This document shows positions 1 to 8,604 of a DNA stretch of 59,629 nucleotides, in pieces. A model generated the notes under the pieces. That model was given only the letters and a program-made list of their open reading frames with translations. It had not been told where the DNA came from and did not search any database. Each line of letters starts with the position of its first letter. The stretch's first letter is position 1. The position numbers and the translations under genes are program-made. This stretch comes from JAUNBN01 sp036645935 (lineage in GTDB: Bacteria; Bacillota; Clostridia; Oscillospirales; Ruminococcaceae). The stretch is from contig JAVXNE010000011.1 in assembly GCA_036645935.1 (NCBI GenBank), positions 1 through 59,629 of the forward strand, in the 5' to 3' direction.

Positions 1-560
1 ATTGACTCGAATTTTTGCAGATAAAGCAGCTCGTTTTTCAGCGGGCCGAAGAAATTCTCAATCACCGCGTTGTCGAGACAATTGCCCTTGCGGCTCATGC
101 TCTGGCGAATGTCCTTGCTTTTGAGCATCATTGGGTACTGCTTGTGCTGGCAGTGACAGCCCGGGTCAGGATGAAGGGCAAGATTCGTGCCATCCGGTAT
201 CGTTTTAAAGGTTTTATCCGGCATTTCTGTCACCATATTCAGCACCGGATGGTCATAAATTGTGTAGCTGACAATCTCACGGCTGTACAAATCCAATGGA
301 CGGTCTTGTGGCTGACGGCGCGACCCCACTGATGAAGCGCCAACGTGATACGGCGATAGCCATAGCGACCTTTGTCTTCCTGGTAGATGGCCGCAATGAC
401 CTCCTTAGCATCATGATATTTAGCTGCCGTTGCCAATCGCTTTTCATGATAGTAATGGGTTGTGCGCGCAAGATGGGCGGCTTCCAGAAGAATGTCTAGC
501 TTAAAGTCTTGCCTTAGTCCTCGAATGACCAGAGTTTGTTGCGCGATTTTCGCTCGTCTT
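1..560 (-). pseudogene. IS3 transposase OrfB, internally deleted and partial
   Basis: Reading leftwards, one frame gives an OrfB N-terminus with the HTH_21-type motif GRYGYRRITLAL and then SHKTVH. It jumps, with a frame change near 285-303, to the second half of the integrase core (LDLYSREIVSY, then SRKGNCLDNAVIENFFG). By comparison with the family, about 75 codons are missing between these blocks, including the first catalytic Asp (usual context WVTDVTEF). The second Asp is in a degraded context (HPDPG instead of HSDQG), while the Glu of NAVIENFFG remains. The C-terminus lies beyond the left edge. It cannot encode an active DDE transposase. Confidence 0.85.
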
Positions 561-567
561 CCAAAAC

Positions 568-872
568 CTAGGTTTGCAAGTTTTTTAAGTATGCATTCTC
601 CGCTCGTAGCCGCTGTACTTCTCCACATAAATCTTCCTCTGCCTTCGGTTGCCGTTTTGTCGGACGGCCTTTGCTGCCTCGACGCGCCGTTCAACCCGAA
701 AGCCCTCGACCTCTTCAGTCAGGTAGCTTCGCTCCCAAGACGCGATTCTTGTGTCTGACGACATCTCAAATTGTCGCGCCGCCTCGCAGCAGCTTAACCC
801 CTCTTTGCGCATCGTCTCAATCACCATTACTTTGAATTCTGGTGTATATCGCTTGTTTGGCACGCCTTTTGG
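568..872 (-). pseudogene. IS3 transposase OrfA, frameshifted
   Basis: The start is taken at the ATG giving MPKGVPNKRYTPEFKVMVI (872). The helix-turn-helix half (CCEAARQFEMSSDTRIASWE) is typical of IS150-group OrfA. Near 683 the reading frame shifts. The expected continuation (KGRPTKRQPKAEEDL, then the coiled-coil EVQRLRAENAYLKNLQ) is found in another frame and ends at a TAG at 568-570. An OrfA with both a frameshift and an early stop fits long decay rather than programmed frameshifting, which in this family lies at the A/B junction. Confidence 0.8.
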
Positions 873-994
873 CATAGAAAAACACCTCAATAGTTAGACA
901 GTATACCGTACTGAATAACTTTTGGGGTGCTGTTTATTCCAATTGGTTTTCTGCGTTTTTTGTTTTCACGTTTTTGGGGATACGGGTAAACTAG

Positions 995-1711
995 CTAACC
1001 GCATGTGGGGCACGGAGTATACGGCGCTGCAGGTGCGGACAATAAAGGTAACGGCCGCTTTGCCGCCTCAATATAGTGAATCGGCAGTCCGCGAGAGATG
1101 AACATCTGCTCATGCTCGGTGAGCGGGAGGGTGGGGGCGCATTCTGAATAGAGGTCAAAGGAGGACGTTACGATCTCGAAGCCGCTCTCACTCAGATATC
1201 CGAGAGTGTCGGTATACAATTCATCGTCGTCTGTTTTGATGAACAGCCGCGCGTCATCCGAGAGAAAATCGCGGTAGTGCGCGAGTGCACGGGGGTGGGT
1301 CAGACGCTTTTTTTTGTGTCTGTCTTTTGGCCATGGATTGGGGAAGTTGATGTAGATTCGCTCGAAAATGTCATCCGCACCGAGCACCAAATGGATGCGC
1401 TCGATGTCAAACGCCGCAATTAGCGCGTTGTCAACACTTCGGGAGGCGTCTGCAAACTCTTTGTCCAACGCGCGCTTTGTGAGAGCGAGAACTTCGCTCT
1501 TGATGTCGACGGCGAGAAAGTTGACGTCAGGAGTCGACGCGGCAACGGGGGCGATAAAACCTCCCTTGCCACAACCGAGCTCAAGCTGCATGGGCAATTC
1601 GGGACGCGCGAATGCACTTTTCCAATGGCCGAGAAGCGATGGAGGATCTTTAACGTAAAAAGCGCACGCGTCCAATTCGGGTCGCGCCCACGGTTTTCGT
1701 CTCATTCTCAT
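995..1711 (-). CDS. trmB: tRNA (guanine-N7)-methyltransferase TrmB
   Basis: This SAM-dependent enzyme makes m7G46 in the variable loop of tRNAs. The 238-residue protein has the class I methyltransferase SAM loop ELGCGKGGF (residues 44-52), the family signature NFPNPWPKDRHKKKR (122-136) and the late motif TEHEQMF (198-204), all in the expected order. Length is normal for bacterial TrmB. The start at 1711 abuts the stop of the flavin reductase gene (TAA directly followed by ATG), with GGAG about 13 nt upstream, so the two are translationally coupled. One oddity: the C-terminus ends in CPTCG, a CxxC tail that family members generally lack, and its role is unknown. An internal ATG two codons in is an alternative start. 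Confidence 0.95.
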   Translation of the reverse strand: MRMRRKPWARPELDACAFYVKDPPSLLGHWKSAFARPELPMQLELGCGKGGFIAPVAASTPDVNFLAVDIKSEVLALTKRALDKEFADASRSVDNALIAAFDIERIHLVLGADDIFERIYINFPNPWPKDRHKKKRLTHPRALAHYRDFLSDDARLFIKTDDDELYTDTLGYLSESGFEIVTSSFDLYSECAPTLPLTEHEQMFISRGLPIHYIEAAKRPLPLLSAPAAPYTPCPTCG

Positions 1712-2296
1712 TTATCTTTGTTTTCTCCGAGCTGCTTTTTTCTTTTTGACAGAGAAGCCGAATCCGCCGAGTTTCTGTCCCAGATTAAAATATTCGCCAT
1801 GCGCGAAAGCGCACAGGTTCGCCTTATCAAGCCGCAGGGCGCCCTGGGCGTCAATAAGATCACTCGCGACGCACACGCCGACAACGTCGGCGAGAAACAT
1901 GTCGTGCGAGCCCAGCGGGGTTATCTCACGAACGCGGCACTCGATGGATACGGGAGACGCGCACAGCATCGGCAGTCCGAGCAGCGGTGAGGGTTCGGTC
2001 TCAAGGCCCAGCTCGGCAAATTTATCAAAATCGCGCCCTGATTTCATGCCGCACCAGTCTGCCGCGCGCACAAGCGGTTTGGAAGTCAGGTTTATTACAA
2101 AGCTGCCCTCATCTTTTATGAGAGCGTGGGAAAAACGGGTCGGCCGGACAGAGATGTATGTGACGGGGGGCTTTGTGCACACGGTTCCCGCCCACGCAAC
2201 AGTCAGCATGTTCGAGACTCCGCCGTGAGCGCAGCTTACGAGACACACGGGAGTCGGCGCGAGCAGTGCTCCGCCTTTCCAGATTGTTTTATCCAT
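1712..2296 (-). CDS. Flavin reductase-like, FMN-binding split-barrel protein
   Basis: The 194-residue cytoplasmic protein belongs to the flavoredoxin/flavin-reductase family. It opens with the family pattern LAPTPVCLVSC (12-22), continues with NMLTVAWAGTVCTKPP (29-44) and SFVINL (65-70), and has the C-terminal half of the split barrel. Such proteins bind FMN and serve as electron carriers or NAD(P)H:flavin oxidoreductases in anaerobes; the exact partner cannot be read here. The last 15 or so residues are very basic (KKKKAARRKQR). Its start overlaps the end of the upstream membrane-protein gene by 8 nt and its stop touches the trmB start, so the three form one transcription unit. Confidence 0.85.
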   Translation of the reverse strand: MDKTIWKGGALLAPTPVCLVSCAHGGVSNMLTVAWAGTVCTKPPVTYISVRPTRFSHALIKDEGSFVINLTSKPLVRAADWCGMKSGRDFDKFAELGLETEPSPLLGLPMLCASPVSIECRVREITPLGSHDMFLADVVGVCVASDLIDAQGALRLDKANLCAFAHGEYFNLGQKLGGFGFSVKKKKAARRKQR

Positions 2297-3233
2297 TGTG
2301 CTGACCCAGCTCGCTTATGCGAGGGAGACTCTTTTTCGGAAAGGCATCAGGGAGTGCAAAAATCCAACCGAGGGCTATAAACATGCAGCCGACACCGAAC
2401 TGATTGACGATTAATTCCTTCATTACGTATGGCTCCTTCAGTGCCTTGAAGCACTCGATGACTAATTCGGATAGGCTGAAAACGTAGCTTGCGTCATGCC
2501 AGTTATTATAGACGAGTGCGCAGAGCACGCCGAATACCGCGATGGCAAACAGCACGAGCGGCAGAACTATTACTGAAATTCCTTTAGCGACAGAGCGCGC
2601 TCCGCCGAGCAATGTGTATCCCAGACCCGCAAATACAGGGAGCAGCACAGCTGCTCCCGCGCTGAAATACCCGTTTGCCGCAAGGAATATGTAGAGCACA
2701 AGCGCTACAATGCAGCCGAGGATTGCACCGACAAAGCCGATGAACGAGCCGTGAACGCGAGACTTGCTGTTGCGGCTCGCTTCGCTGCTCGAGATGAGGC
2801 GAGAGACGCATGAACTGTCGCAGGAATGTGCATGGCTTGAAATTCTGACGGTTATGGGGTGTTCGACGGGTTGTCCGCAATTGGAACAGACATTTTTACC
2901 GGGAACACCCAGTTCTGCAAGTTTTGCCATAAATATGTAGATGAAATCGAGCAGCAACGCTCCGTTTTTGCGGGCGCACACAATCGATGTGCCGGTGGAC
3001 TCCATGCGGAAGCTTGCAAGTTTATAATCGTGAGAGCTGCCCTTGACAAATTCGCGCAGAGCCTGTGTGATTGCGCTGTCTGCATTGCCAAGACGGGCGT
3101 CGACAAAGAACTCAAATTCACGTTCCTTTTGAGTCACAGTTATGATGTATCCCTTGAATTCACCGTAAAGGATACCCTGCTCCTCACGAAGTCCGAGATC
3201 GGTTTTAAATTGTTTGAGTTTTCCGTTAATCAT
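2289..3233 (-). CDS. Zinc-ribbon-like integral membrane protein, unknown function
   Basis: I do not recognise a named family. The 314-residue protein starts at the ATG at 3233, which has CGGAG 8 nt upstream; a GTG nine bases further out is less likely. The N-terminal 110 or so residues look soluble. They are followed by CSNCGQP and, about 20 residues later, HSCDSSC, spaced like a treble-clef or zinc-ribbon knuckle. A hydrophobic block of three or four membrane segments follows (rich in LVLYIFLA and VIVLPLVLFAIAV), with a last segment near the C-terminus. The end overlaps the flavin reductase gene by 8 nt. The context does not reveal a function. Confidence 0.6.
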   Translation of the reverse strand: MINGKLKQFKTDLGLREEQGILYGEFKGYIITVTQKEREFEFFVDARLGNADSAITQALREFVKGSSHDYKLASFRMESTGTSIVCARKNGALLLDFIYIFMAKLAELGVPGKNVCSNCGQPVEHPITVRISSHAHSCDSSCVSRLISSSEASRNSKSRVHGSFIGFVGAILGCIVALVLYIFLAANGYFSAGAAVLLPVFAGLGYTLLGGARSVAKGISVIVLPLVLFAIAVFGVLCALVYNNWHDASYVFSLSELVIECFKALKEPYVMKELIVNQFGVGCMFIALGWIFALPDAFPKKSLPRISELGQHNG

Positions 3234-3432
3234 TGAGCACACTCCGATGTTTTGCGGTTCACTTAATATATTTCTATTATCCTATTAAAAGAGACAAAAA
3301 GCAACAATAATCTTCGTGCAAATTGCGCGTGAGAGCGACTGAAAGGCGCTATAAAATGAGCGTGACGCCAAGGCATCCGATACAGCAAATAATCATTTTT
3401 TCACAAGTCCGCGCGGACGGATTTACTATATC

Positions 3433-5016
3433 TTAAGACAAGCGAAAGAGAGAGCGGCCGTCCTTGATCGTTTCAACGACGTCAATTCCGGAAATTGCAT
3501 CACACGGGACAGTGAGAGGGTTGTCGCTGAGAATAACAAAATCTGCGTGTTTTCCCGCTTTGATGCTGCCTTTCAGCTCCTGCTCGGAATACTGATACGC
3601 TGCGTTAATCGTGACCGCGCGCAGTGCGTCGAGCGCGCTTATGCGCTCCTCCTCGCCCAGCACAACTCCCGATTTGGTGGTGCGGGTTACCGCGCACTGG
3701 ACGGTTTCGAGCACGTTCGGCTCAATGACAGGCGCGTCCTGATGAAAAGTGAACACGATGCCGGTCTGCAAAGCAAAACCGGCTGGGCTGATGGATCGCG
3801 CTCTTTCAAATCCGAAATTTTGGATGTGGATGTCGCCCCAATGAAGTATGTGTGCGATGAACAACGAGGGAATCATATTCAGCTTTGAGGCCTCGACAAG
3901 TTCATCCTCCGTTATCAGTTGCGAGTGAATGATGACCGGCTTCAGGTCGCAAATCGTGCCATTCTCAGCAGCGGCCTTTTTAACCGCGTCGATATATTGC
4001 TGAATTGCGGCGTCGCCGTTGCAGTGTGCGAGAATCTGGATATTTTCCGTCTCGGCAAGTTTTACCGCTGCAAGGACATCGGAATCGCTCATTGTGCCGT
4101 ATCCGAAATAGTCGGTGCTGCCCCAATATGGGGTTTTCATCCAGGCTGTCTTTACCTGCGGCGAGCCGTCGAGGAATATCTTATATCCGCCTATTTTGAA
4201 ATGACTGTCATATTTTTTCAGCGAGCGCGGAAATGCGGCAGTGATCTCGTGCATTGAGCTGATGTCCGGATAACCCACGACATCGACGTCCAGCATCCCG
4301 CTCTTGATGAGGCTTTGATAGATCGGCAGCATCTGCGTGACCATCATTCCCTCCTGCACGGTTGCGATACCATAGGAGAGATATTTATCCTGTGCTTTGC
4401 GGTATGCGAGAAGCATGTCCTCAAGCTTCGACATGGGGACTCTTTTGATGCACTGAATGTACGCGTCCTCTTCCATATACCCCGTGAGCAGTCCATTCTC
4501 AAGACCGATCACACCGCCGGACGGAGCGGGGGTATCCGGCGTAATGCCCAGCAGGTCAAGAGCTTTTGAATTGAGCACGCCGCAATGCCCCGACTGATGC
4601 TGTAACACGAGCGGGTTCTCAGGCGCAATAAGGTCGAGAAGTTCTCTTTGCGGATGCCGCTTTTCCGCGAGCGTGTTGTGATCGTATCCCTTGGCGACAA
4701 TCCACTCTCCCGCCGGGACATGGTTTGAGTTGATAAACGTTTTGATGCGCTCGGCAATATCTTCAAATGAGACAGTTTCGTCAAGCGGCGCTTGCAGCTG
4801 TGCATTTGCATATGAAGAGAAGTGCCCGTGTGCGTCGATAAATGCCGGAAGCATAGTTTTGCGGTCGAGATCAATCTGCTCGGCATCGGGCGCGAGGGAA
4901 CGCAATTTCTCAAAGCTTCCGACTTGTTCAATGGTGTCGTCGTTGACCAAAACCGCCTCTGCGTACAGTTCGGATTCCATGGTAATAATTGTTCCGTTGC
5001 AAAACAGTTTTTTCAT
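3433..5016 (-). CDS. Metal-dependent amidohydrolase, YtcJ-like
   Basis: The 527-residue protein matches the amidohydrolase_3/YtcJ group: a small N-terminal beta domain (NGTIITME), the first metal motif FIDAHGHF (His63, His65), then the barrel with LAHCNGDAAIQQ and TFHQDAPV, and the closing KHADFVIL strand of the composite beta domain. These enzymes hydrolyse C-N bonds in cyclic or acyclic amides using one or two divalent metals; the substrate is unknown. There is no signal peptide, so it is cytoplasmic. It stands alone on the minus strand, with 190 empty bases towards the next gene, and appears to have its own promoter. Confidence 0.85.
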   Translation of the reverse strand: MKKLFCNGTIITMESELYAEAVLVNDDTIEQVGSFEKLRSLAPDAEQIDLDRKTMLPAFIDAHGHFSSYANAQLQAPLDETVSFEDIAERIKTFINSNHVPAGEWIVAKGYDHNTLAEKRHPQRELLDLIAPENPLVLQHQSGHCGVLNSKALDLLGITPDTPAPSGGVIGLENGLLTGYMEEDAYIQCIKRVPMSKLEDMLLAYRKAQDKYLSYGIATVQEGMMVTQMLPIYQSLIKSGMLDVDVVGYPDISSMHEITAAFPRSLKKYDSHFKIGGYKIFLDGSPQVKTAWMKTPYWGSTDYFGYGTMSDSDVLAAVKLAETENIQILAHCNGDAAIQQYIDAVKKAAAENGTICDLKPVIIHSQLITEDELVEASKLNMIPSLFIAHILHWGDIHIQNFGFERARSISPAGFALQTGIVFTFHQDAPVIEPNVLETVQCAVTRTTKSGVVLGEEERISALDALRAVTINAAYQYSEQELKGSIKAGKHADFVILSDNPLTVPCDAISGIDVVETIKDGRSLFRLS

Positions 5017-5639
5017 AAGATTGTTGTCTCTCTTTTCGGATTATTTTGTGTGCGCAATGACTCTCGCGACCCGAGTGCATCGGTAATTCTTTGGTATGAG
5101 ATTTTATGGCTGAGATTGGTCTTTATTTGAAAGAGCAGGGAGGACGCGCGGTTTGCAATGATGCGCCGCGGTGTGCAGGATTTCTTCGCGCGGCACAGCA
5201 CAAGCAATACTTAAAGTGCATAAAAGCGGCAAAATAACCGCATGGGTGGACGAGTGACAATTGCTGAATGCGGTGATTTCCAATCCAACTTCGGCTCACA
5301 GCAACTGCCTAATGACCCAATGGGAATTATGACGTTGCCATCAAGAAAGAAGATGTTCTTATACTGGTACGCGAGCAGTATTGCATGGCTCTTCACGGCG
5401 AGTGTGCGATGCCGACTGAAATCGGACATAACAGTGATTTTCCAATTTCAGATGAGGACTATTTTGAGAATTATCATTGCCTTTCAAGCAGCGCGACACA
5501 CTCAACATGTGAAACTCAGGCTATTTTCGAAACATGTTCCAAAACGTCTAAAAGTATTGGCTTTACAAGATTTCTCAAGTGCGTTATAACCAGCATTCCC
5601 TAAATAAACGTTTCACATAATTAGACTATTCTCTATTTA

Positions 5640-6010
5640 TTCAATAAGCGTAATATCTGCAGGGAGCCAATCAACGCTAAACAATTCACCTTTGCCTATC
5701 CATTTTGCAGATCCCGCTTATCTTAGTATAATATTTCCATCGACTCATGCAGTGTGGGCAGCGTTGTCTTATGATATCCATCTTCTGCATAATAAGCACT
5801 GTCAAGCTGAGCCGGAATCAACCGCAGCAGATTCGTCTTGCCGGTTTGCGGAGGCCGACGATCAGATGTACAGGCGACAACAGATCCACAAACTGCGTCT
5901 GTACGGTATCGGCGTACAAACCGATATCAGCAAGCCTTGTTCCCGAGCGGGGCAAAAAAGAAATTGCGGTTTTTCCCATTCAAAAGGAAAAACAAATCAT
6001 TCGCGGCCAA
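5640..6010 (-). pseudogene. Broken P-loop NTPase-like fragment
   Basis: Read leftwards, one frame gives ADIGLYADTVQTQFVDLL then SPVHLIVGLRKP. It continues after a one-base shift as GKTNLLRLIPAQLDSAYY (GKT codons at about 5834-5842). The joined product resembles the strand and Walker A loop of a P-loop ATPase, with the frameshift inside the loop. A further frame switch leads to a segment ending at a stop near 5640. There is no start codon or SD. The family could be an FtsK/EssC-type or other ATPase, but this is a guess. Confidence 0.3.
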
Positions 6011-6149
6011 CTGAAAAATTATGAAATTATCTCCTTGTTATGCTTACGACTATTCATCGAACAATGAAAAATAGTAGCCGTTGCCATTGCGTTAATTTTA
6101 AGAAAAAAGGATTCCCCCAAATTTCGCTGTATTTTGAATACACTCGGTA

Positions 6150-6374
6150 TTATACATATTGCGTTAAAACAGCAAGCAACCACACGAGCACGGTACCACG
6201 GGCAAAGAGAATAATATAGCCGCCGCTATTTAGAAAGTTAATTACCATCTTTTTGATAATAAAAATCAATAGTATCCAAATTAGTACAGAGGAAAGAACA
6301 TAACCGAGGGATTGAAGCTGTATTGAGAAAAATCTTGTATTCCACCAATAGGCGTATACTTCGGAACTTAACAG
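6150..6374 (-). pseudogene. Membrane-protein fragment without a start codon
   Basis: A 74-codon open frame on the minus strand contains two strongly hydrophobic stretches (LSSVLIWILLIFIIKK and YIILFARGTVLVWLLAVL) separated by a short loop, and ends at a TAA. It is preceded by TAG and lacks ATG, GTG or TTG at its beginning, and no SD is visible. It is AT-rich like the neighbouring GNAT gene. It most likely represents the tail of a lost multi-pass membrane protein; a chance ORF cannot be excluded. Confidence 0.3.
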
Positions 6375-6389
6375 CTATCATTTAACGGA

Positions 6390-6418
6390 TGCACCCATCA
6401 ATGTCTTTAGTGGGTGCA
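6390..6418 (-). terminator. Small hairpin downstream of the GNAT gene
   Basis: An 8-bp perfect inverted repeat, TGCACCCA (6390-6397) and TGGGTGCA (6411-6418), is separated by 13 nt. It lies 56 nt past the GNAT stop in the direction of transcription. No U-tract follows on either strand, so it is a weak terminator at best. Confidence 0.35.
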
Positions 6419-6473
6419 AAAGTCACTGAAGCTTGATTTACAGCTTTTATAATCTTTATGGAAACTCCGTGTT

Positions 6474-6947
6474 TTATTTTAAATTGCAAATCATAATATA
6501 TTCTTCTTCGTTTTTATCAACGATTTCAAAGCCTACTTTTTGATACATTTTAACTGCATAGTTTGTTTGCTGGACTGCAAGCGATGCTCTTTTATATCCC
6601 TGTTCTTTTAAGAGGGTAAGCATTTGTTTCATTAATTCTGTACCAATTCCAAATCCTCTGTATTCCCGATACAAAGATATTGCAAAAGACGGCGTATCAT
6701 TATCAATATGTCCATAATTATCCATGATGCGAGTCCATACTGCTCCGACAATTTTATTATCAGCTTCTGCAACTAATGCATAATCGTCTTTTCTTCCAAA
6801 ATCAGCAATGTACAGTTGCAATTCCGGCTGATTGATAATTGTCCTCGGTGGTAATTCTGCACCTTCTGGAATAAAAATCGCATGATATAAAAAATCTTCA
6901 AGTACCCTATATTCATCTTGTTTTATTTTTCGTATTTGACAATTCAT
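6474..6947 (-). CDS. GNAT family N-acetyltransferase
   Basis: The 157-residue protein shows the GNAT fold. Motif A is SLYREYRGFGIGTELMKQML (the R-x-x-G-x-G acetyl-CoA loop, about residues 91-110). Motif B is SLAVQQTNYAVKMYQKVGF near 122-140, the usual N-A-x-x-x-Y-x-K-x-G-F pattern. The acceptor substrate cannot be deduced. The gene is markedly AT-richer than rlmD and trmB and sits in an eroded segment flanked by gene fragments, which suggests horizontal acquisition. No strong SD is visible, but the ATG at 6947 gives the natural N-terminus MNCQIRKIKQDEY. Confidence 0.8.
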   Translation of the reverse strand: MNCQIRKIKQDEYRVLEDFLYHAIFIPEGAELPPRTIINQPELQLYIADFGRKDDYALVAEADNKIVGAVWTRIMDNYGHIDNDTPSFAISLYREYRGFGIGTELMKQMLTLLKEQGYKRASLAVQQTNYAVKMYQKVGFEIVDKNEEEYIMICNLK

Positions 6948-6962
6948 CTCATCTATATTGCT

Positions 6963-7244
6963 CTATTCACGTAATAGCCATAGCTTACACCAAGCATTTT
7001 CAATTTGCTCAGATTCTCCAATTGCTGTAAACAATCCCGCACACTCACATGATGCCCGCAATCCTAAGCACTCACCAAGGCATATCGCAACAATCGGTCA
7101 ACCCTTGTCAACACTCAGTTTGAGTGCATGCGCTATTGCTTTTTCGTCTGCTGAATATTTTGAGATCACAGTGGTTTTGCCGTATCCTATTAAAATGCCG
7201 TATTTATGGGCATTCTCAGCACTATTACTTGCCAGTACGGGCCA
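6963..7244 (-). pseudogene. Unknown reading frame interrupted by one TGA
   Basis: A 94-codon minus-strand frame begins after a TGA, overlaps the last 20 nt of rlmD in another frame, and reads NAHKYGILIGYGKTTVISKY. One in-frame TGA lies at 7098-7100, and the frame continues as PIVAICLGECLGLRAS to a TAG at 6963. Composition on both sides of the TGA is protein-like and continuous, so a single nonsense mutation in a small gene is plausible. No ATG/GTG/TTG start or SD is present at its beginning. I do not recognise the family. Confidence 0.3.
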
Positions 7245-8592
7245 TCAAACAAACGCACTCAACGTGAGGGGTGCGCGGGAACATGTCAATAGGGACAGCT
7301 TCTTTTGTGATGTAGCCGTTTGATTCGAGAAACTTGAGATCCCGTGCGAGAGTTGCGGCGTTGCACGACACCATGACGATGCGGCGCGGGGCGAGGGAGA
7401 CAAGAGAGGCCAATGTTCGCTCGGTGCAGCCTTTGCGGGGAGGATCTGTTATAGCGACATCGAGCGCCGCGCCATCGCGCGCGAGTTTTTCGGCGACGGC
7501 TTCAGCATCTCCCAGAAGAAACTCGCAATTGTCCAGTCCGAGCTTTTGCGCGGCGTCACGAGCGGCTGCTACTGCGCTTTCAACAGTCTCGACACCTATG
7601 AGTGAGTGAAGCTTGTGTTTGCGCGCGAGTGAAAGTCCTATCGTGCCAGCCCCGCAAAAAAGGTCGAGCACACGCTCTGTTCCCTCAAGCTGTGCAAGAC
7701 GCGCTATCTCGCCATATAGCAGCTCGGCTGACAGCTTGTTTATCTGAAAGAAAGATGGTGCGGCAAGGTTCACCGGCACACCGCACAATTCGTCGCCGAT
7801 AAAGCCGTTTCCGTATATTGTGCGGAATCGCTCGCCTAAGATCACGTTGGTGTTGGCACTGTTTTCATTGAGCACAACGGTCCTGATATCGGGGAAGCGC
7901 GCGAGCAAACTGCGCACAAATTCGTCTTCACCCTTAAATGCCGCACGGCAAAGGACGGCGCATAGAAGCAGCGCGCCGTCCTTTGTGCTGCGGCGCACCA
8001 GCATGTGACGCGCGAGACCTTTTCGCGTTTGCTCATCGTATGCCGTCACCCCAGCGTCGCTCATCAGCTCGCATGCGGCGCGCGCCACTTCGTTCATTAC
8101 CTTTGGAACAAGGGCACAGTCGGCAAGCTCGACGGAGCGGTGGGAACGCGCGGCATAAAAGCCGGCAAACAGCTTGCCGTCCCGCTCACATATAGGGTAT
8201 TGAGCCTTGTTCCTGTATCGCTCGGTCAGTGGAGAGGGAATTGTCTCGTTAACCCTCACAGAGATCCCGCCCAGACGTTTGAGAGCAGAACGAACAAATT
8301 CGGTTTTTGCCGCAAGCTCTGCCTCATAGGAGATGTGGCGAAGCGCACAGCCTCCGCATCGACCAAAGGCCTCGCAGTCCGGCTCTCGTCGGTCGATTGA
8401 CGGCTCAAGCACGCTGTCGACAATGCCGAACGCATAGCTTTTCTGAACTTTGACAATGCGGATGCGCAGACGGTCGCCTGTCGCCGAAAACGGCACGAAA
8501 ACTGCCATTCCATCCGCTGCCCTTCCGATTCCGTTGCCGTCGCTCGATATTGAGGACACTGTCAGTTCAATCAAATCATTTTTACTTATCAT
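7225..8592 (-). CDS. rlmD: 23S rRNA (uracil-C5)-methyltransferase, RlmD/RumA family
   Basis: This enzyme makes m5U in 23S rRNA (U1939 in E. coli; some Firmicute homologues, named RlmCD, modify two sites). The 455-residue protein has an N-terminal TRAM-type OB domain (about 1-60) and four Cys suited to a [4Fe-4S] cluster (Cys73, Cys79, Cys82, Cys159). The SAM-binding loop is DLFCGAGTIGL (310-320), with DPPRKGC at 383-389. The nucleophile is Cys410 in VSCNAATLARD, and HVEC is near the end. No SD precedes the ATG; instead a -10 box ends 6 nt upstream, so translation is probably leaderless. Confidence 0.95.
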   Translation of the reverse strand: MISKNDLIELTVSSISSDGNGIGRAADGMAVFVPFSATGDRLRIRIVKVQKSYAFGIVDSVLEPSIDRREPDCEAFGRCGGCALRHISYEAELAAKTEFVRSALKRLGGISVRVNETIPSPLTERYRNKAQYPICERDGKLFAGFYAARSHRSVELADCALVPKVMNEVARAACELMSDAGVTAYDEQTRKGLARHMLVRRSTKDGALLLCAVLCRAAFKGEDEFVRSLLARFPDIRTVVLNENSANTNVILGERFRTIYGNGFIGDELCGVPVNLAAPSFFQINKLSAELLYGEIARLAQLEGTERVLDLFCGAGTIGLSLARKHKLHSLIGVETVESAVAAARDAAQKLGLDNCEFLLGDAEAVAEKLARDGAALDVAITDPPRKGCTERTLASLVSLAPRRIVMVSCNAATLARDLKFLESNGYITKEAVPIDMFPRTPHVECVCLMARTGK

Positions 8593-8598
8593 GGGTAT

Positions 8599-8604
8599 AT
8601 TATA
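8599..8604 (-). promoter_or_regulatory. Extended -10 box placed for a leaderless rlmD mRNA
   Basis: On the minus strand the sequence TGGTATAAT ends at 8599, with ATATACCC-type bases between it and the rlmD ATG (8592). With the usual 6-7 nt from -10 to +1, transcription would start at or next to the A of the ATG. No Shine-Dalgarno sequence is present. Confidence 0.5.

Larger units (their letters stand above)
1..936 (-). mobile_element. IS3-family (IS150-like) element remnant, cut by the window edge
   Basis: Seen: reading leftwards, the outer end near 936 carries a terminal repeat of the type AACAGCACCCCAAAAGTTA, followed by an orfA-like and an orfB-like region in the usual IS3 order. Both reading frames are broken, and the element runs off the left edge. 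The end sequence resembles the IS end at 59481 (ACTGCACCCCAA, then TTCAGTA), so the two are relatives but not identical copies. Inference: an old, immobile insertion. The exact outer boundary is uncertain by a few bases. Confidence 0.85.
5017..6473. other. Long region without an intact gene; eroded fragments
   Basis: About 1.45 kb lacks any convincing full gene. The plus strand at roughly 5310-5600 keeps a frame (IKKEDVLILVREQY and onward to a TAA) with no usable start and a stop just upstream. I do not recognise it. The minus strand carries a broken P-loop fragment (5640-6010) and a hydrophobic fragment (6150-6374), listed separately. From about 6040 onward the base composition becomes clearly AT-richer than the flanking housekeeping genes. 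Inference: a decaying accessory insertion. Confidence 0.5.

Noticed and set aside
568..700. Programmed ribosomal frameshift joining IS3 OrfA and OrfB
   Set aside because: The frame change near 683 lies well inside OrfA, and a separate stop and an internal orfB deletion are also present, so decay explains it better.
7098..7100. In-frame TGA as a selenocysteine codon
   Set aside because: No SECIS-like hairpin was seen after it, no catalytic context is recognisable, the frame has no start codon, and the region is otherwise eroded. TGA is used as a normal stop elsewhere (for example the diguanylate cyclase gene).
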